64,000 bases of DNA from Pseudomonas syringae CC1557 (GCF_000452705.1 NZ_CP007014.1:3224001-3288000), one strand, 5' to 3'. Counted from the first letter of the stretch, positions 54,536 to 63,424 are shown. The notes: generated from the sequence alone by a model not told the origin. Translations and numbers: made by a program.

Positions 54536-54787
54536 GACATAAACTCCGCCGGGGTATTCGTAATCCGCTATAGCGGACACTAGTGTGTAACAACGGAATA
54601 GACAGCAGAAAGTGTGCCATAGGCGTCAAACAGAAGACGCCACATTAAAAAGCCGAGGCAAATCAACAGGCTGAAATTCAGAGGGTGATGCAGGAAAGTG
54701 AGGGGAGATACTGGAGGTAACGCTACCGATTGCCACATTAGGGTGGTAAGGCCCCACTCTTGTGCGTATGCGCTGTTATCGGGCGCG

Positions 54788-55020
54788 GGGTATCAACGTC
54801 CATGAGCCCGGAGCGCGAGCGCAAAATGCCTGACTCTCGCGCCACTCTGCGTTGGTGTGCATCCATGACGCTCTGCGTGACAAATCCAAGCCGCGCAGCG
54901 CCTCAAGAGCGGACGCAGAGCGTTGGAACGAGAGGTGTCAGGGCGAAAGCCTCTCGATCTCTTGCCATGCGCTAACGGAGGGACAAAAGTCCTGGTAACG
55001 GGGCCCACAGAGCGTGGGGA
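54788..55020. repeat. degraded dispersed repeat, copy D
   Basis: Fragments of the same family as copies at 2872, 15716 and 19275: CATGACGCTCTGCGTGACAA at 54864-54883, GAGCGGACGCAGAGCGTTGG at 54907-54926 followed by AACGAGAGG, and CACAGAGCGTGGGGAC near 55006-55021. The arms are interrupted and point both ways. The whole gap 54536-55026 (491 bp) has no gene. Its part next to 54535 is promoter space of the transporter operon, in which I see no certain element. Confidence 0.6.
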
Positions 55021-55026
55021 CAAGAA

Positions 55027-55386
55027 TCAAAGGCAGGTAGCAACAGCCGCCGATCGCAAGGCGGCTTGGGTATCGCCTTGCGGAGCATAGAACTCAACGG
55101 TGGTGGCCGGGCCTTTGCTGCGCACGTCGGCGAAGTACTTCGACTCGGTGGTGAACACCGTGAAGCCGCCACCGGACAAGTCATGCAGGAACACGTCCGA
55201 AGAGGTGCCGAACATGGCCTCGTTCTGCCAGGTCACCTGGATGCACTGGGCAACGGCAGCGTCCTGTTTGGCGCTGGACAGCACCTTTGAAGGCCCTGCC
55301 GAGCGCGCCGAGACGGAAGGCGCTGCGCACCCGGCCAATGTAGCTGCCGCAAGTACCGCTGCACCCGTCAAAAACAGAAACTTCAT
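55027..55386 (-). CDS. small lipoprotein, function unknown
   Basis: A 119-residue protein with a lipoprotein signal (MKFLFLTGAAVLAAATLAGC; Cys20 in LAGC). The mature part has CIQVTWQNEAMFGTSSDVF and ends in ATCL, with two more cysteines, probably a disulfide. I recognise the general look of small Pseudomonas lipoproteins but not a named family. I use the ATG at 55386. A second start at 55422 would move the lipobox away from the N-terminus. It is encoded on the same strand as the hemerythrin gene (48 bp gap), perhaps in a loose operon. I do not assign a role. Confidence 0.72.
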   Translation of the reverse strand: MKFLFLTGAAVLAAATLAGCAAPSVSARSAGPSKVLSSAKQDAAVAQCIQVTWQNEAMFGTSSDVFLHDLSGGGFTVFTTESKYFADVRSKGPATTVEFYAPQGDTQAALRSAAVATCL

Positions 55387-55434
55387 GTCATGCCCACGCT
55401 GGTAAAAAGCCGATTCTAGCATTGCAGCGCAGTA

Positions 55435-55878
55435 TCAGCTCTCCGCCAATTGCTCTTCGTATTCCTTCACGTACTCGCCCGCCAGGCTCTCTTTCTGCTT
55501 TTCGTCGAGCAGCTTGCCCGCCATCTGGAAGAACTTCTGTTCCTCTTCCTTCAAGTGGTGATGGACTTTTTCCGAGAGTTTTTTTGCAGTCGCCAGCCAG
55601 GCTGGACTGGACATTTCGGTCTCGTCGAGCTCTTCCATCATCTCGTCCATTTCATGATGCTCGGAAATGGCATGCCGGCTCAGGTCCACGCCATTGTCGT
55701 GGGCCATCAGCGGGATATAGAAGAAACGCTCTTCAGCGGTCTCGTGAGCTTGCAGTTCGTCCTTGAGCTGCTTGTAGGCCTCTGCCCGTTCGGCACTGTC
55801 GCCACTGGTCTGGATCAGCGCATCGGCGTAACCACGTTGACGGTCATGACTCTCGCGCAATGCTTCGAAAATATTCAA
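55435..55878 (-). CDS. hemerythrin HHE-domain protein
   Basis: A 147-residue hemerythrin-like four-helix protein. The iron-binding pattern has His in LRESHDRQ (about residue 10), HETAEE (about residue 44), SEHHEMDE (about residue 73), and a HHHLKEEE set near residue 108. I use the TTG at 55878: GGAGAC lies 7 bp upstream, and the start MNIFEALRESHDRQ matches the family, while an ATG at 55917 would add 13 residues not seen in relatives. It probably binds oxygen, or nitric oxide or iron, for redox sensing or storage. It is expressed with no clear partner. Confidence 0.85.
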   Translation of the reverse strand: MNIFEALRESHDRQRGYADALIQTSGDSAERAEAYKQLKDELQAHETAEERFFYIPLMAHDNGVDLSRHAISEHHEMDEMMEELDETEMSSPAWLATAKKLSEKVHHHLKEEEQKFFQMAGKLLDEKQKESLAGEYVKEYEEQLAES

Positions 55879-55993
55879 GGTCTTGTCTCCAGGTCGGCTT
55901 CCGGGAGCTGGAAGCATTGTGGACTAGACCCTTGACGAAGATCAGCAGTTCAAGAAAATGCTGGCAAATAACCAGTGCACTAAAATGAAGTAC

Positions 55994-56419
55994 TCAGGCA
56001 AGCTCGAAAATCACATCCTGAGCACCTTCCCACAGCGTTTTCACGCCCAGCTTGCGCAGGTTCTCCTTGCCTTCGGTGATGGTCAGGAAATGATTGCCCG
56101 CCAACTGCCCCATCTTGCTGGCGAAGCAGCATGAGCCATAAGCCAGGATAATCTCGGTCTCGCTGTAACCGCCCGGATAGAAAAGAATATCGCCCACCGA
56201 AGGATGGCTGGTCGCGTTCTCGAAACCGATCAACGTGTCATCAAGCTTCAGTTGATAATCATCCAGCGGCACCCAGCAACCCTCGCCGCTCCAGCGCACA
56301 TGGATAAACTTCTGCCGATAAGGCAGCAGCTTCAGAAACGCCTCGACCGTCTGCGGCGCATCCGGATTGGCTTCGGCCAGAAATTCATATCCGCCGGCAG
56401 TAATCTTAATAGTGGTCAA
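55994..56419 (-). CDS. DUF3830-family protein (cyclophilin-like fold)
   Basis: A 141-residue protein of the DUF3830 family. Typical pieces are TIKITAGGYEFLAEANPDAP (residues 3-22), FLKLLPYRQKFIHVRWSGE and GDILFYPGGYSETEIILAYG. I take the TTG at 56419, with GGAGCA 8 bp upstream; an ATG at 56482 would add 21 residues unlike relatives. The fold is cyclophilin-like in known members, yet the catalytic residues of cyclophilins are not obvious. It may bind a small ligand. It is encoded beside a GST gene (69-bp gap, same strand). The role is unknown. Confidence 0.78.
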   Translation of the reverse strand: MTTIKITAGGYEFLAEANPDAPQTVEAFLKLLPYRQKFIHVRWSGEGCWVPLDDYQLKLDDTLIGFENATSHPSVGDILFYPGGYSETEIILAYGSCCFASKMGQLAGNHFLTITEGKENLRKLGVKTLWEGAQDVIFELA

Positions 56420-56488
56420 CGCGAGTGCTCCTTGAAAGCCTGAAGACTTGAAACGGCGAGCAAGAATAAACGCGACCGTCATGCGTCG

Positions 56489-57115
56489 TCACGGAGTTCC
56501 GTTGCGGCCATACAACAGATAACCGGGCCGGTTGCTCAGACGTTGGTAATAAGCATTTACCGCAGGCAACTGTGGATGGTCCATCGGTGTTTCGAACCAG
56601 CGATTGACTGACAGCCCGATCGGGATATCTGCCAGAGCAAAAGACTCGCCGCTGACATAAGCGCCTGTTGTTTCGAGCTGTCGATTCAATATCTGCATAT
56701 GCCTGGCCCAATTGGCGCACGAAGCCTCAGTGGCGGCAGGATCGTTGAAATCAGCAGCGCGGCGCGTCAGTGACATGAACGCGTAGGACCAGGATCGATT
56801 CAGGTCCGCACTTTGCCAGTCTATCCACTGATCAACGCGCGCCCTCGCCTTCGGATCATGCGGATAAAGACGCCCTTCAGTGTCATGACAGGCAGCCAGA
56901 TAGCGAATGATGCTGTTGGACTCCCACAGCACAAAATCATCGTCAACGATGACCGGGACCATTGCATTCGGATTGAGCGTCAGAAACTCAGCGGTAGCGG
57001 TCGGTTTGAAGCCACTGCCCCACTCTTCTTGATCGAAGGGTATCTTCAGCTCCTCACACGCCCATAGCACTTTCCGTACATTTATCGAAGAAGACTTGCC
57101 CAATATGCGCAGCAT
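56489..57115 (-). CDS. glutathione S-transferase-family protein
   Basis: A 208-residue GST. The N-terminal thioredoxin-like domain has [19 protein letters not shown] (residues 5-23) with the Ser/Asn glutathione contact region, and [20 protein letters not shown] gives the cis-Pro and the Glu-Ser pair that holds glutathione (about residues 48-67). The C-terminal helical domain follows. It most resembles beta- or theta-type bacterial GSTs. It may conjugate or reduce small electrophiles. Single gene, ATG 57115. Confidence 0.88.
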   Translation of the reverse strand: MLRILGKSSSINVRKVLWACEELKIPFDQEEWGSGFKPTATAEFLTLNPNAMVPVIVDDDFVLWESNSIIRYLAACHDTEGRLYPHDPKARARVDQWIDWQSADLNRSWSYAFMSLTRRAADFNDPAATEASCANWARHMQILNRQLETTGAYVSGESFALADIPIGLSVNRWFETPMDHPQLPAVNAYYQRLSNRPGYLLYGRNGTP

Positions 57116-57142
57116 TTCAGCGTCCTTTGCAAAAATAAGGTC

Positions 57143-57694
57143 TTATTCAGCAGTGCGATTCACCACCTTGGCAAACAGGCTGTTGCCATGGGTTTCGCCC
57201 TGAAACTCATAGTCAGGAAAACCTCTCACCTCATAGCCTTGACGCGGATAAAAGCTCAAAGCGCGCTCATTGCCAGACCAGACGGTCGCCCACAGCAGTG
57301 ATGCCTGCTTGCGGGCGGCGCAGTGTTCTGCAGCTTTGAGTAATAGACTCCCCGCACCACGTCCGGTGAAGCGTTCCTGTACGTAAAGGCGTTGCAGTTC
57401 GGCGGCGTTTGAATCGCGCAGGATCGGGTGATCCGTGCGCAGCTCGACCTGTGCGAAGCCGATCAGATGATCGTGCACTTCGGCAACTATAATAGTGAGG
57501 TTTGCCGGTTCGGCGAGTAACCGGACAAAAGCCCGAGGTGCAAAAGCCTCAAGGGCTTCGCGGGCGATGGACTCACGAATGCCTTGCGTTGCGTAAGTGT
57601 CGAGAAACACCTGCATGCCAAGTACGCTCAGGCACAGCGCGTCGTCGGGCGTTGCATCGCGTAGCGTGATTGCCAGTGAAGGAGGTGTGATCAT
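57143..57694 (-). CDS. GNAT-family N-acetyltransferase
   Basis: A 183-residue GNAT enzyme. YVQERFTGRGAGSLLLKAAE carries the acetyl-CoA loop (QxxGxG/A variant RFTGRGAG, about residues 112-123), and VWSGNERALSFYPRQGYEV is motif B. I use ATG 57694. The longer open frame to 57733 includes 13 residues not needed. It probably acetylates a small amine or an antibiotic-like compound. The acceptor is unknown. It follows an inverted repeat and a hairpin that separate it from the DUF3053 gene. Confidence 0.85.
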   Translation of the reverse strand: MITPPSLAITLRDATPDDALCLSVLGMQVFLDTYATQGIRESIAREALEAFAPRAFVRLLAEPANLTIIVAEVHDHLIGFAQVELRTDHPILRDSNAAELQRLYVQERFTGRGAGSLLLKAAEHCAARKQASLLWATVWSGNERALSFYPRQGYEVRGFPDYEFQGETHGNSLFAKVVNRTAE

Positions 57695-57708
57695 CAATCC
57701 GTTGAACC

Positions 57709-57750
57709 CGAGTGTCAGGTAAGCGAGACGCAAATCATACCTGACACTCG
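57709..57750. repeat. 13-bp inverted repeat upstream of the GNAT gene
   Basis: CGAGTGTCAGGTA (57709-57721) and its reverse complement TACCTGACACTCG (57738-57750) flank 16 bp. It lies 15 bp before the GNAT start. It may be an operator or, in RNA, a stem that includes part of the leader. A matching pair of this length in 42 bp is unlikely to be chance. Confidence 0.5.
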
Positions 57751-57753
57751 CTG

Positions 57754-57777
57754 CGGCCCGACAACAGCGTCGGGCCG
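57754..57777 (-). terminator. GC-rich hairpin after the DUF3053 gene
   Basis: CGGCCCGAC (57754-57762) and GTCGGGCCG (57769-57777) pair over nine positions around a 6-base loop, 17 bp beyond the stop of the minus-strand DUF3053 gene. There is no T-run, so a rho-independent terminator is uncertain. It could equally be an mRNA stabiliser. Confidence 0.45.
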
Positions 57778-57793
57778 GAACGTCAGCGCTGCC

Positions 57794-58495
57794 TTAGCGC
57801 CCGGTCATGAGCGACTGCAGTCGACCCTGTGCCTGTTGGGCATTCTTGCCCTGATCATTGAGTTCTTGCAGCAGCTTATTGAGTTCAGCCTGCACGACAG
57901 GGTCCTTTACGGTAATCGCGGAACCGGAAATATCAATCTGCGACTTGTGTGCATCTATGTAATCGGCGACTTTCAGACCTGTCGAAAATGTACCTTTGAT
58001 CTGCGGCAACACTTCACGAAATGTATTCGCAGGCACGCTGACAGTCCTGTCGTAGGCCTTGTCATAAACCACTTTCAAATCGTCCGGCTGTTTCAGCTTC
58101 GCGTGCGCAGCATCTGCCTTGCCTTGTTCTACGGTCAGTTCTTCACCCACCTTATCAAGACCGGTCTGCACGGCTGCGAGATCACCACGACGCTGCACGA
58201 CATCACTCACCGAGTGAAACGAACCCTTCTGCATCAGGCTGCTCAACGGCTGCACAGCGGTGTCCATGCCCGCGCCAAAGTCAGAGATCACAGCGTAATG
58301 CGAGGTGTAGTCACCAAAGGTCTTCTTCTCGTCGTCCGTCAACTTGGGAACGTGCAGGCCTGGTTTATCGATGATGCGGGTTTGCAGGAACTGAGTAAAC
58401 GCTGCACGTTGCTCAGGTTCCTTGTCGCCACAGCCAGCCAGTAACAACGGTAAGGCGACAGCCAGCAGCAAACCTGGACGAAAAAGGGACTTCAT
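57794..58495 (-). CDS. DUF3053-family lipoprotein
   Basis: A 233-residue lipoprotein. The signal is LLLAVALPLLLAGC with lipobox Cys22. The mature part is the DUF3053 fold, a mostly helical periplasmic protein of which E. coli YiaF is a member. Landmarks are AFTQFLQTRIIDKPGLHVPK near residues 32-51 and a long central helix region. ATG 58495 has GGAGG upstream. The family's role is unknown. It is monocistronic, transcribed away from the small membrane protein gene at 58810. Confidence 0.85.
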   Translation of the reverse strand: MKSLFRPGLLLAVALPLLLAGCGDKEPEQRAAFTQFLQTRIIDKPGLHVPKLTDDEKKTFGDYTSHYAVISDFGAGMDTAVQPLSSLMQKGSFHSVSDVVQRRGDLAAVQTGLDKVGEELTVEQGKADAAHAKLKQPDDLKVVYDKAYDRTVSVPANTFREVLPQIKGTFSTGLKVADYIDAHKSQIDISGSAITVKDPVVQAELNKLLQELNDQGKNAQQAQGRLQSLMTGR

Positions 58496-58809
58496 GTCAT
58501 GGACCTCCGAGAGAATAAGAATGCGTGTGCAGAGCAGTAGCGCCGCTGAACACAAGCCTGCTTATAGGCTCGTGACGGGGCCATCTAGTTCCGCAATGGC
58601 CGTATAACGACTGAAACAACGCGTTTGCTGGCCAGCCGATTGATTGTTTTCCAGCCGATCGTCTGGCTTCAGCACGCTTGATGAACCTGGGTGAGCGCCC
58701 ACGCACGTCCGGCCAAGGTAAAAGTTCCTGAACAATTCTTCATGTGATGAAACGTTTCAGCGACTAACCTCCATCGGACCGACAAAGTGAACAACAGGAG
58801 TCAATCACT
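58496..58809. promoter_or_regulatory. 314-bp intergenic region between divergent genes
   Basis: It holds the promoters of the DUF3053 gene (-) and of the small membrane protein (+). I see no coding sequence and no clear dyad. The segment before 58810 includes GAACAATTCTTCATGTGATG and TGAAACGTTTCA, the latter a 12-bp perfect palindrome (TGAAAC/GTTTCA) at 58747-58758, which could be an operator. Nothing else stands out. Confidence 0.4.
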
Positions 58810-58947
58810 ATGTTTGCACACGAGGCCATGGGCCTGATCATTATCACCGTCGTCTTTCTGCTTGGAGCGATAGCGCTGTTCATTCACCCGTTCCACGCGC
58901 TGGGAAGCTGGTTCAGGAAAAAAAGACAGGAACGGAAATCCGAATAG
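58810..58947 (+). CDS. 45-residue single-pass membrane protein
   Basis: A short gene with a good ribosome-binding site (AGGAG about 9 bp before ATG 58810). The product begins MFAHEAMG, then has one hydrophobic helix (LIIITVVFLLGAIALFI, about residues 9-25), and ends in a basic tail FRKKRQERKSE. Such proteins are common in Pseudomonas and are often stress-induced. The charged tail suggests the C-terminus is in the cytoplasm. No family name is certain. A perfect palindrome upstream and a hairpin downstream support a real transcription unit. Confidence 0.7.
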   Translation: MFAHEAMGLIIITVVFLLGAIALFIHPFHALGSWFRKKRQERKSE

Positions 58948-59313
58948 CTTGCGTCTCGACAAATGATTCAAACCCGCCACAGAAGGCTGGCCCGGCGATA
59001 GCCGGGCTTGCAGGACAGACCTTCACATCCCGGTCGATAAAACGAAGTTCAATCGACACTCATTTTCGCCAGAATAGAAGCCCAAACTTCATGCCGGCTG
59101 CGATAGCAAGTTGACACTACCCTCCTTCTGCTTATCGTTCCTTACATCACCAACACATCGGCGGAAGAGCAGACGCCTGAAAAAACATCACCCTCTAATG
59201 TTTCCTGTATGATACGATTTTGAAACAATCTGATATTGAAATAATGGCCATTAGTAAATATAGTGTGCGGCAAACTTGGTAACTAATTTGCCGCCAGTGC
59301 TTACAGGGTAGCC
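58948..59313. other. AT-rich 366-bp gap with a hairpin
   Basis: A GC-rich hairpin (GCCCGGC 58990-58996, GATA loop, GCCGGGC 59001-59007) lies about 43 bp after the small gene's stop and may end its transcript, though no T-run follows. Beyond it, 59100-59300 falls to much lower GC than the rest of the window (for example AATGGCCATTAGTAAATATA). I see no gene here. Confidence 0.45.
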
Positions 59314-60156
59314 ATGGTTAGTCCATCCATAAAAGTCCCCGGCTATATACGCAAGTCCAACGACGACTGCGCCCGACACCCGACGCGCGTGCTGGATTTC
59401 GGCAAATGCAAGGGCATCAGGAAGGGACCGGTTTTCCTCATCGGCTCAGGCCGTTCTGCAAAGGATTTTCCGGTCAATGAGTTCTCGGACGTCCCCATGA
59501 TTACAATGAACGGGGCCTTTTCGATTTTTGCCGGCACGAACATCCAGCCTTTCTTCTACGTTTGTTCGGACCGGGATTTCCCTAATCAACAGCCCGAGCT
59601 CTTCGCTGCTGCCCTGCGCGGCAGCGAGAATGTAGGCCTGTGGGAGGACCAGTTCCGTTCAAGCATGCCGAAACCGGCCGGACGTAGCTACGCACTGAAG
59701 AAATCCCCTAGATCATCTGCTATCGCCACCCTTTGTTCACGTGAAGAAGCGCTGGTCAGAAAGTTGTCGTTGTGGAGCAGTCGCAGCAGGGATATCGGTT
59801 TCAGCAAGGATCTGCAACTGGGTTTTTTCGATGCTCGCACGGTCATGTATCTGGCACTGCAACTGGCGTATCACCTGGGTTTCGATAACGTCTTTCTTGT
59901 AGGTTTTGATATGAACCAGTCTGCAGGAAGATTTTATGAATCCTCATCCGGCAAGCACTCTCCTTGCGGTCTGGACCAGCACTATGAGTCCCGAATTCTT
60001 CCCTCACTCGAACTCATGTCCAGGCATGTTGTAGGCGATGACTTTCAAGTATTCAACTTGTCCCAAACTTCGCGAGTGCCACACGAAATCATCCCCAAGT
60101 TGAGCATTGATGAAACCCGACAGATGTTGCGCAAGACAGGCAGCAACGTTGTCTGA
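59314..60156 (+). CDS. predicted glycan/LPS-related transferase-like protein, function uncertain
   Basis: A 280-residue protein of uncertain family. KGPVFLIGSGRSAKDFPVNE (about residues 37-56) looks like the nucleotide-binding start of the DUF115/sialyltransferase-like group (IGxGxS). TVMYLALQLAYHLGFDNVFL, followed by VGFDMNQ (about residues 180-206), is the typical GFD...GxD motif of LPS-modifying transferases and MptE-like enzymes. HYESRILPSLELMSRHV follows. There is no signal peptide. I would expect a cytoplasmic enzyme that uses a nucleotide-sugar or lipid-linked glycan. GC content is lower than in neighbouring genes and the region before it is AT-rich, so transfer is possible. Evidence is limited. 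Confidence 0.55.
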   Translation: MVSPSIKVPGYIRKSNDDCARHPTRVLDFGKCKGIRKGPVFLIGSGRSAKDFPVNEFSDVPMITMNGAFSIFAGTNIQPFFYVCSDRDFPNQQPELFAAALRGSENVGLWEDQFRSSMPKPAGRSYALKKSPRSSAIATLCSREEALVRKLSLWSSRSRDIGFSKDLQLGFFDARTVMYLALQLAYHLGFDNVFLVGFDMNQSAGRFYESSSGKHSPCGLDQHYESRILPSLELMSRHVVGDDFQVFNLSQTSRVPHEIIPKLSIDETRQMLRKTGSNVV

Positions 60157-60467
60157 GCGGGCAATGCCCGGCCATCAGACTGGCCGCCCTGTCAATGCTG
60201 CACCGCACACAACCCTTCAAACTCAGCCTCCGGCATCACCCGCCATGTCACTGCCGCCCGACCTATGCGACAATGCGCGCCAATGTCTGGCGTGAACCCC
60301 CACATTCATCTCCCGGCAACGCAGTCACGGCAGACTGCCGTTGCTGTCGACGCATGCCCGCTGGATAAGCCAAAGCTCAGCCGGAACGGGCTGGAAAACG
60401 ACAGATGTGGCCCAGAATCGGTCCCAGCCCAAATAAGCGCACCATAAGCTATTGATAGGTAAAGTAA
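60157..60467. other. 311-bp intergenic region before ybiT
   Basis: I see no gene. It must carry the ybiT promoter. A TAATAG-like or TATAAT-like -10 is not clear. The stretch 60431-60470 (AAATAAGCGCACC, then GATAGGTAAAG) is AT-richer and contains the AGGT ribosome-binding site. No terminator hairpin for the upstream gene is obvious. Confidence 0.3.
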
Positions 60468-62057
60468 TTGATCTCCACAGCTAACATCACGATGCAGTTC
60501 GGCGCCAAACCCTTGTTCGAGAACGTCTCGGTCAAGTTTGCTGCCGGTAACCGTTACGGCCTGATCGGCGCGAACGGCTGCGGAAAGTCCACGTTCATGA
60601 AAATCCTCGGCGGCGATCTCGAACCTTCGGGTGGCCAGGTGATGCTGGAGCCGAACGTGCGTCTGGGCAAGCTGCGCCAGGATCAGTTCGCCTACGAAGA
60701 ATTCACCGTGCTCGACACAGTGATCATGGGCCACGAGGAGCTGTGGAAGGTCAAGGCCGAGCGCGACCGTATCTATTCGCTGCCGGAAATGAGCGAAGAC
60801 GACGGTATGGCAGTCGCCGAGCTGGAAACCGAGTTCGCCGAAATGGACGGTTACACCGCCGAGTCGCGTGCCGGTGAATTGCTGCTCGGCCTGGGTATCG
60901 GCATCGAGCAGCACAGCGGTCCGATGAGCGAAGTGTCGCCGGGCTGGAAACTGCGTGTTCTGCTGGCGCAGGCACTGTTTTCCGATCCTGAAGTGCTGTT
61001 GCTCGACGAACCGACCAACCACCTGGACATAAACACTATTCGCTGGCTGGAAAACATTCTGACCCAGCGTAACAGCCTGATGATCATCATCTCCCACGAC
61101 CGTCACTTCCTGAACAGCGTGTGCACCCACATGGCTGACCTGGACTACGGCGAGTTGCGCCTGTTCCCGGGCAACTACGACGAGTACATGACCGTGGCCA
61201 CGCAGTCCCGCGAGCAACTGCTGTCGGACAACGCCAAGAAGAAGGCGCAGATTTCCGAACTGCAATCGTTCGTCAGCCGCTTCTCGGCCAACGCGTCGAA
61301 AGCCAAGCAGGCCACGTCCCGAGCCAAGGCGATCGACAAGATCCAGTTGGCCGAGGTCAAACCTTCGAGCCGCGTGAGCCCGTTCATTCGTTTCGAGCAA
61401 ACCAAGAAGCTGCATCGCCAGGCGGTCATCGTCGAGCGCATGGCCAAAGGCTTCGATGGCAAGACCCTGTTCAAGGATTTCAGCTTCCAGGTTGAAGCAG
61501 GCGAACGCGTTGCGATCATCGGCCCGAACGGTATCGGCAAGACCACCCTGCTGCGCACCCTGGTCAACGAACTGACCCCGGATGCAGGCACCGTGAAGTG
61601 GACCGACGCTGCGGAGCTGGGCTACTACGCCCAGGACCACGCTCACGACTTCGAAGACGACTGCAATCTGTTTGACTGGATGGGCCAGTGGACGCAGGGC
61701 GGCGAGCAAGTCGTGCGAGGCACACTGGGCCGCATGCTGTTCTCCAACGACGAAATCCTCAAGTCGGTCAAAGTGATTTCCGGTGGTGAACAGGGTCGTA
61801 TGCTGTTCGGCAAACTGATTCTGCAGAAGCCGAACGTGTTGATCATGGACGAACCGACCAACCACCTGGACATGGAATCCATTGAAGCGCTGAACCTGGC
61901 GCTGGAAAACTATCCGGGAACGTTGATCTTCGTCAGCCATGACCGGGAATTCGTATCCTCGCTGGCTACCCGCATCATCGAGCTCAGCCCGAGCGGCGTC
62001 ATCGACTTCAGCGGCACGTACGACGACTACCTGCGCAGCCAGGGCGTTACGTTTTAA
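60468..62057 (+). CDS. ybiT: ABC-F ATPase YbiT
   Basis: A 529-residue ABC-F protein with two ATP-binding domains. The first has [13 protein letters not shown] (about residues 33-45), and signature and Walker B segments near [13 protein letters not shown] (about residues 178-190). The linker is [20 protein letters not shown] (about residues 254-273). The second domain has [13 protein letters not shown] (about residues 349-361), [14 protein letters not shown] and [12 protein letters not shown]. The whole sequence matches E. coli YbiT as I know it. It starts with TTG at 60468, preceded by an AGGT site. ABC-F proteins act on the ribosome in translation. YbiT's exact duty is less clear than that of EttA. 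A strong terminator follows. Confidence 0.95.
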   Translation: MISTANITMQFGAKPLFENVSVKFAAGNRYGLIGANGCGKSTFMKILGGDLEPSGGQVMLEPNVRLGKLRQDQFAYEEFTVLDTVIMGHEELWKVKAERDRIYSLPEMSEDDGMAVAELETEFAEMDGYTAESRAGELLLGLGIGIEQHSGPMSEVSPGWKLRVLLAQALFSDPEVLLLDEPTNHLDINTIRWLENILTQRNSLMIIISHDRHFLNSVCTHMADLDYGELRLFPGNYDEYMTVATQSREQLLSDNAKKKAQISELQSFVSRFSANASKAKQATSRAKAIDKIQLAEVKPSSRVSPFIRFEQTKKLHRQAVIVERMAKGFDGKTLFKDFSFQVEAGERVAIIGPNGIGKTTLLRTLVNELTPDAGTVKWTDAAELGYYAQDHAHDFEDDCNLFDWMGQWTQGGEQVVRGTLGRMLFSNDEILKSVKVISGGEQGRMLFGKLILQKPNVLIMDEPTNHLDMESIEALNLALENYPGTLIFVSHDREFVSSLATRIIELSPSGVIDFSGTYDDYLRSQGVTF

Positions 62058-62082
62058 GCCTTACTGACTTTCCGGCGACACT

Positions 62083-62116
62083 AAAAAGCCCTGTCTCGTG
62101 ACAGGGCTTTTTGTTT
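62083..62116. terminator. rho-independent terminator, bidirectional
   Basis: AAAAAGCCCTGTC (62083-62095) and GACAGGGCTTTTT (62100-62112) form a 13-bp stem with a TCGT loop, with T-runs on both strands. It lies 26 bp after the ybiT stop and 11 bp before the stop of the convergent lactonase-like gene, so it can end both transcripts. Confidence 0.93.
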
Positions 62117-62126
62117 ACCGACTGTT

Positions 62127-63260
62127 TTACGAGCCTGGCTGACTCAGCATTTCGATCCAGAGTGCGCCCTTCCCCGATGGCGCCTCGCTGACCCGCTGCA
62201 AGGCACCGTTCGCCCCGATGGCGTAGCTGCCGACCTTGTCGCTTTTCTCTCCGCTGACCAACAACCAGCGCCCATTGGGCGACACGGCGATATTGCGCGG
62301 CTGTTTTTCCTGAACCGGATAGTTTTCAACGAACGTGACCTTGCCACTGGCCGGTTCGACCTTGAATACCGAGACACTGCTGCTGGTTCGCTCGCTGACA
62401 AACAGCCATTTGCCATCCGGTGCAATGCGTATGTCGGCGGCCCAGATGCGCGGCGTCGGGTCATCCTTGAGGTCGTTGTTACGCGCATCACGTGCTTGTC
62501 CGGGGGCCAGTTTCAAGCGCTCTGGAATGCCATCGGCATGGCTCACCTGCTTCAGCGCGCCAGTCTTGTCGTTGATCGCGAAGGCGGTCACTGTGCCGCT
62601 CATTTCACCCACCACGTACAGAAACTTTCCATCCGCCGAGAACGCCAGATGGCGCGGCCCGGTTTTGTCCGGAAGCGTCACGTAACCTTCGCCGATGGGC
62701 AACAGCTTGCCGTCTCTGGGCGCCAGGCGGAATTGCAGGACGCGGTCAACACCGAGGTTCCCGGCGTATACAAATCGGTTGCTGGGGTCTGTGCGCACCG
62801 AATGCGCGTGCATGCCGGTCTTGTACGTGGCAATGCTGTCGCTGGGGCGGTGCTGCGCGTCAATCGGCTGAACGCTGAGCAGATCGGCACCGTAGGACGC
62901 ACCGAACAGAAAGCGCCCACTGCGGTCCGTCGACAAGTAGGCCAGACTTTCCGCGAGCGGCGCCTGACCGAGCGGCTTGAGATGCCCGGTTCCCGGCTCT
63001 ATCGTGAAACTCAGCACTTGATAGGGCTTGGCGCGTAACGCGGCGAACAGGGCCTTGCCGTCCGGGGAAATAGCCATAGGGTTGACCTGGTCACCTGCCT
63101 GGGTCTGTTCGACCAGGCTTAGCGCCCCGCTCTTCTCGTCGAGACGGTACTGTGAGATGAGCCCGTCTGCGGGGCTGGAGATGTAAGCAAAGGTAGAGGC
63201 CTGAACAGGCGCACCGAACGAACAGCCGACCGCAGCGGCCAGCAAGAGGAATTTTCTCAT
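62127..63260 (-). CDS. secreted beta-propeller lactonase-family protein
   Basis: A 377-residue protein of the lactonase (YVTN/6-phosphogluconolactonase-like) family. A signal peptide (MRKFLLLAAAVGCSFGAPVQA) precedes repeated blades with motifs such as MAISPDGKALFAALRAKPY and HLAFSADGKFLYVVGEMSG. Five or more SPDGK/SADGK-type repeats are visible. I use ATG 63260, with AAAGG upstream, because the longer frame to 63338 delays the signal peptide. It is probably exported to the periplasm. Lactonase activity is assumed from the fold and not supported by catalytic residues seen here. Confidence 0.85.
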   Translation of the reverse strand: MRKFLLLAAAVGCSFGAPVQASTFAYISSPADGLISQYRLDEKSGALSLVEQTQAGDQVNPMAISPDGKALFAALRAKPYQVLSFTIEPGTGHLKPLGQAPLAESLAYLSTDRSGRFLFGASYGADLLSVQPIDAQHRPSDSIATYKTGMHAHSVRTDPSNRFVYAGNLGVDRVLQFRLAPRDGKLLPIGEGYVTLPDKTGPRHLAFSADGKFLYVVGEMSGTVTAFAINDKTGALKQVSHADGIPERLKLAPGQARDARNNDLKDDPTPRIWAADIRIAPDGKWLFVSERTSSSVSVFKVEPASGKVTFVENYPVQEKQPRNIAVSPNGRWLLVSGEKSDKVGSYAIGANGALQRVSEAPSGKGALWIEMLSQPGS

Positions 63261-63424
63261 GAAAGACCTTTTTGTTATTGTGTTGTAGTCAGTCATCCTA
63301 TGACCATCCCTGCAGATCGGCAACTGCCGTCTGATCATCCTGATAAAACCGTTAGCCTGCTTTCATTTATTCACGGCGCACGCCATCATGGGGGCACTCC
63401 CACCGCCTGCCAGCGAAGAGTCCA

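Noticed and set aside
60306..61940. Minus-strand frame of 544 codons opposite ybiT
   Set aside because: The ABC-F gene on the other strand is certain. The antisense product has no motif and an odd composition.
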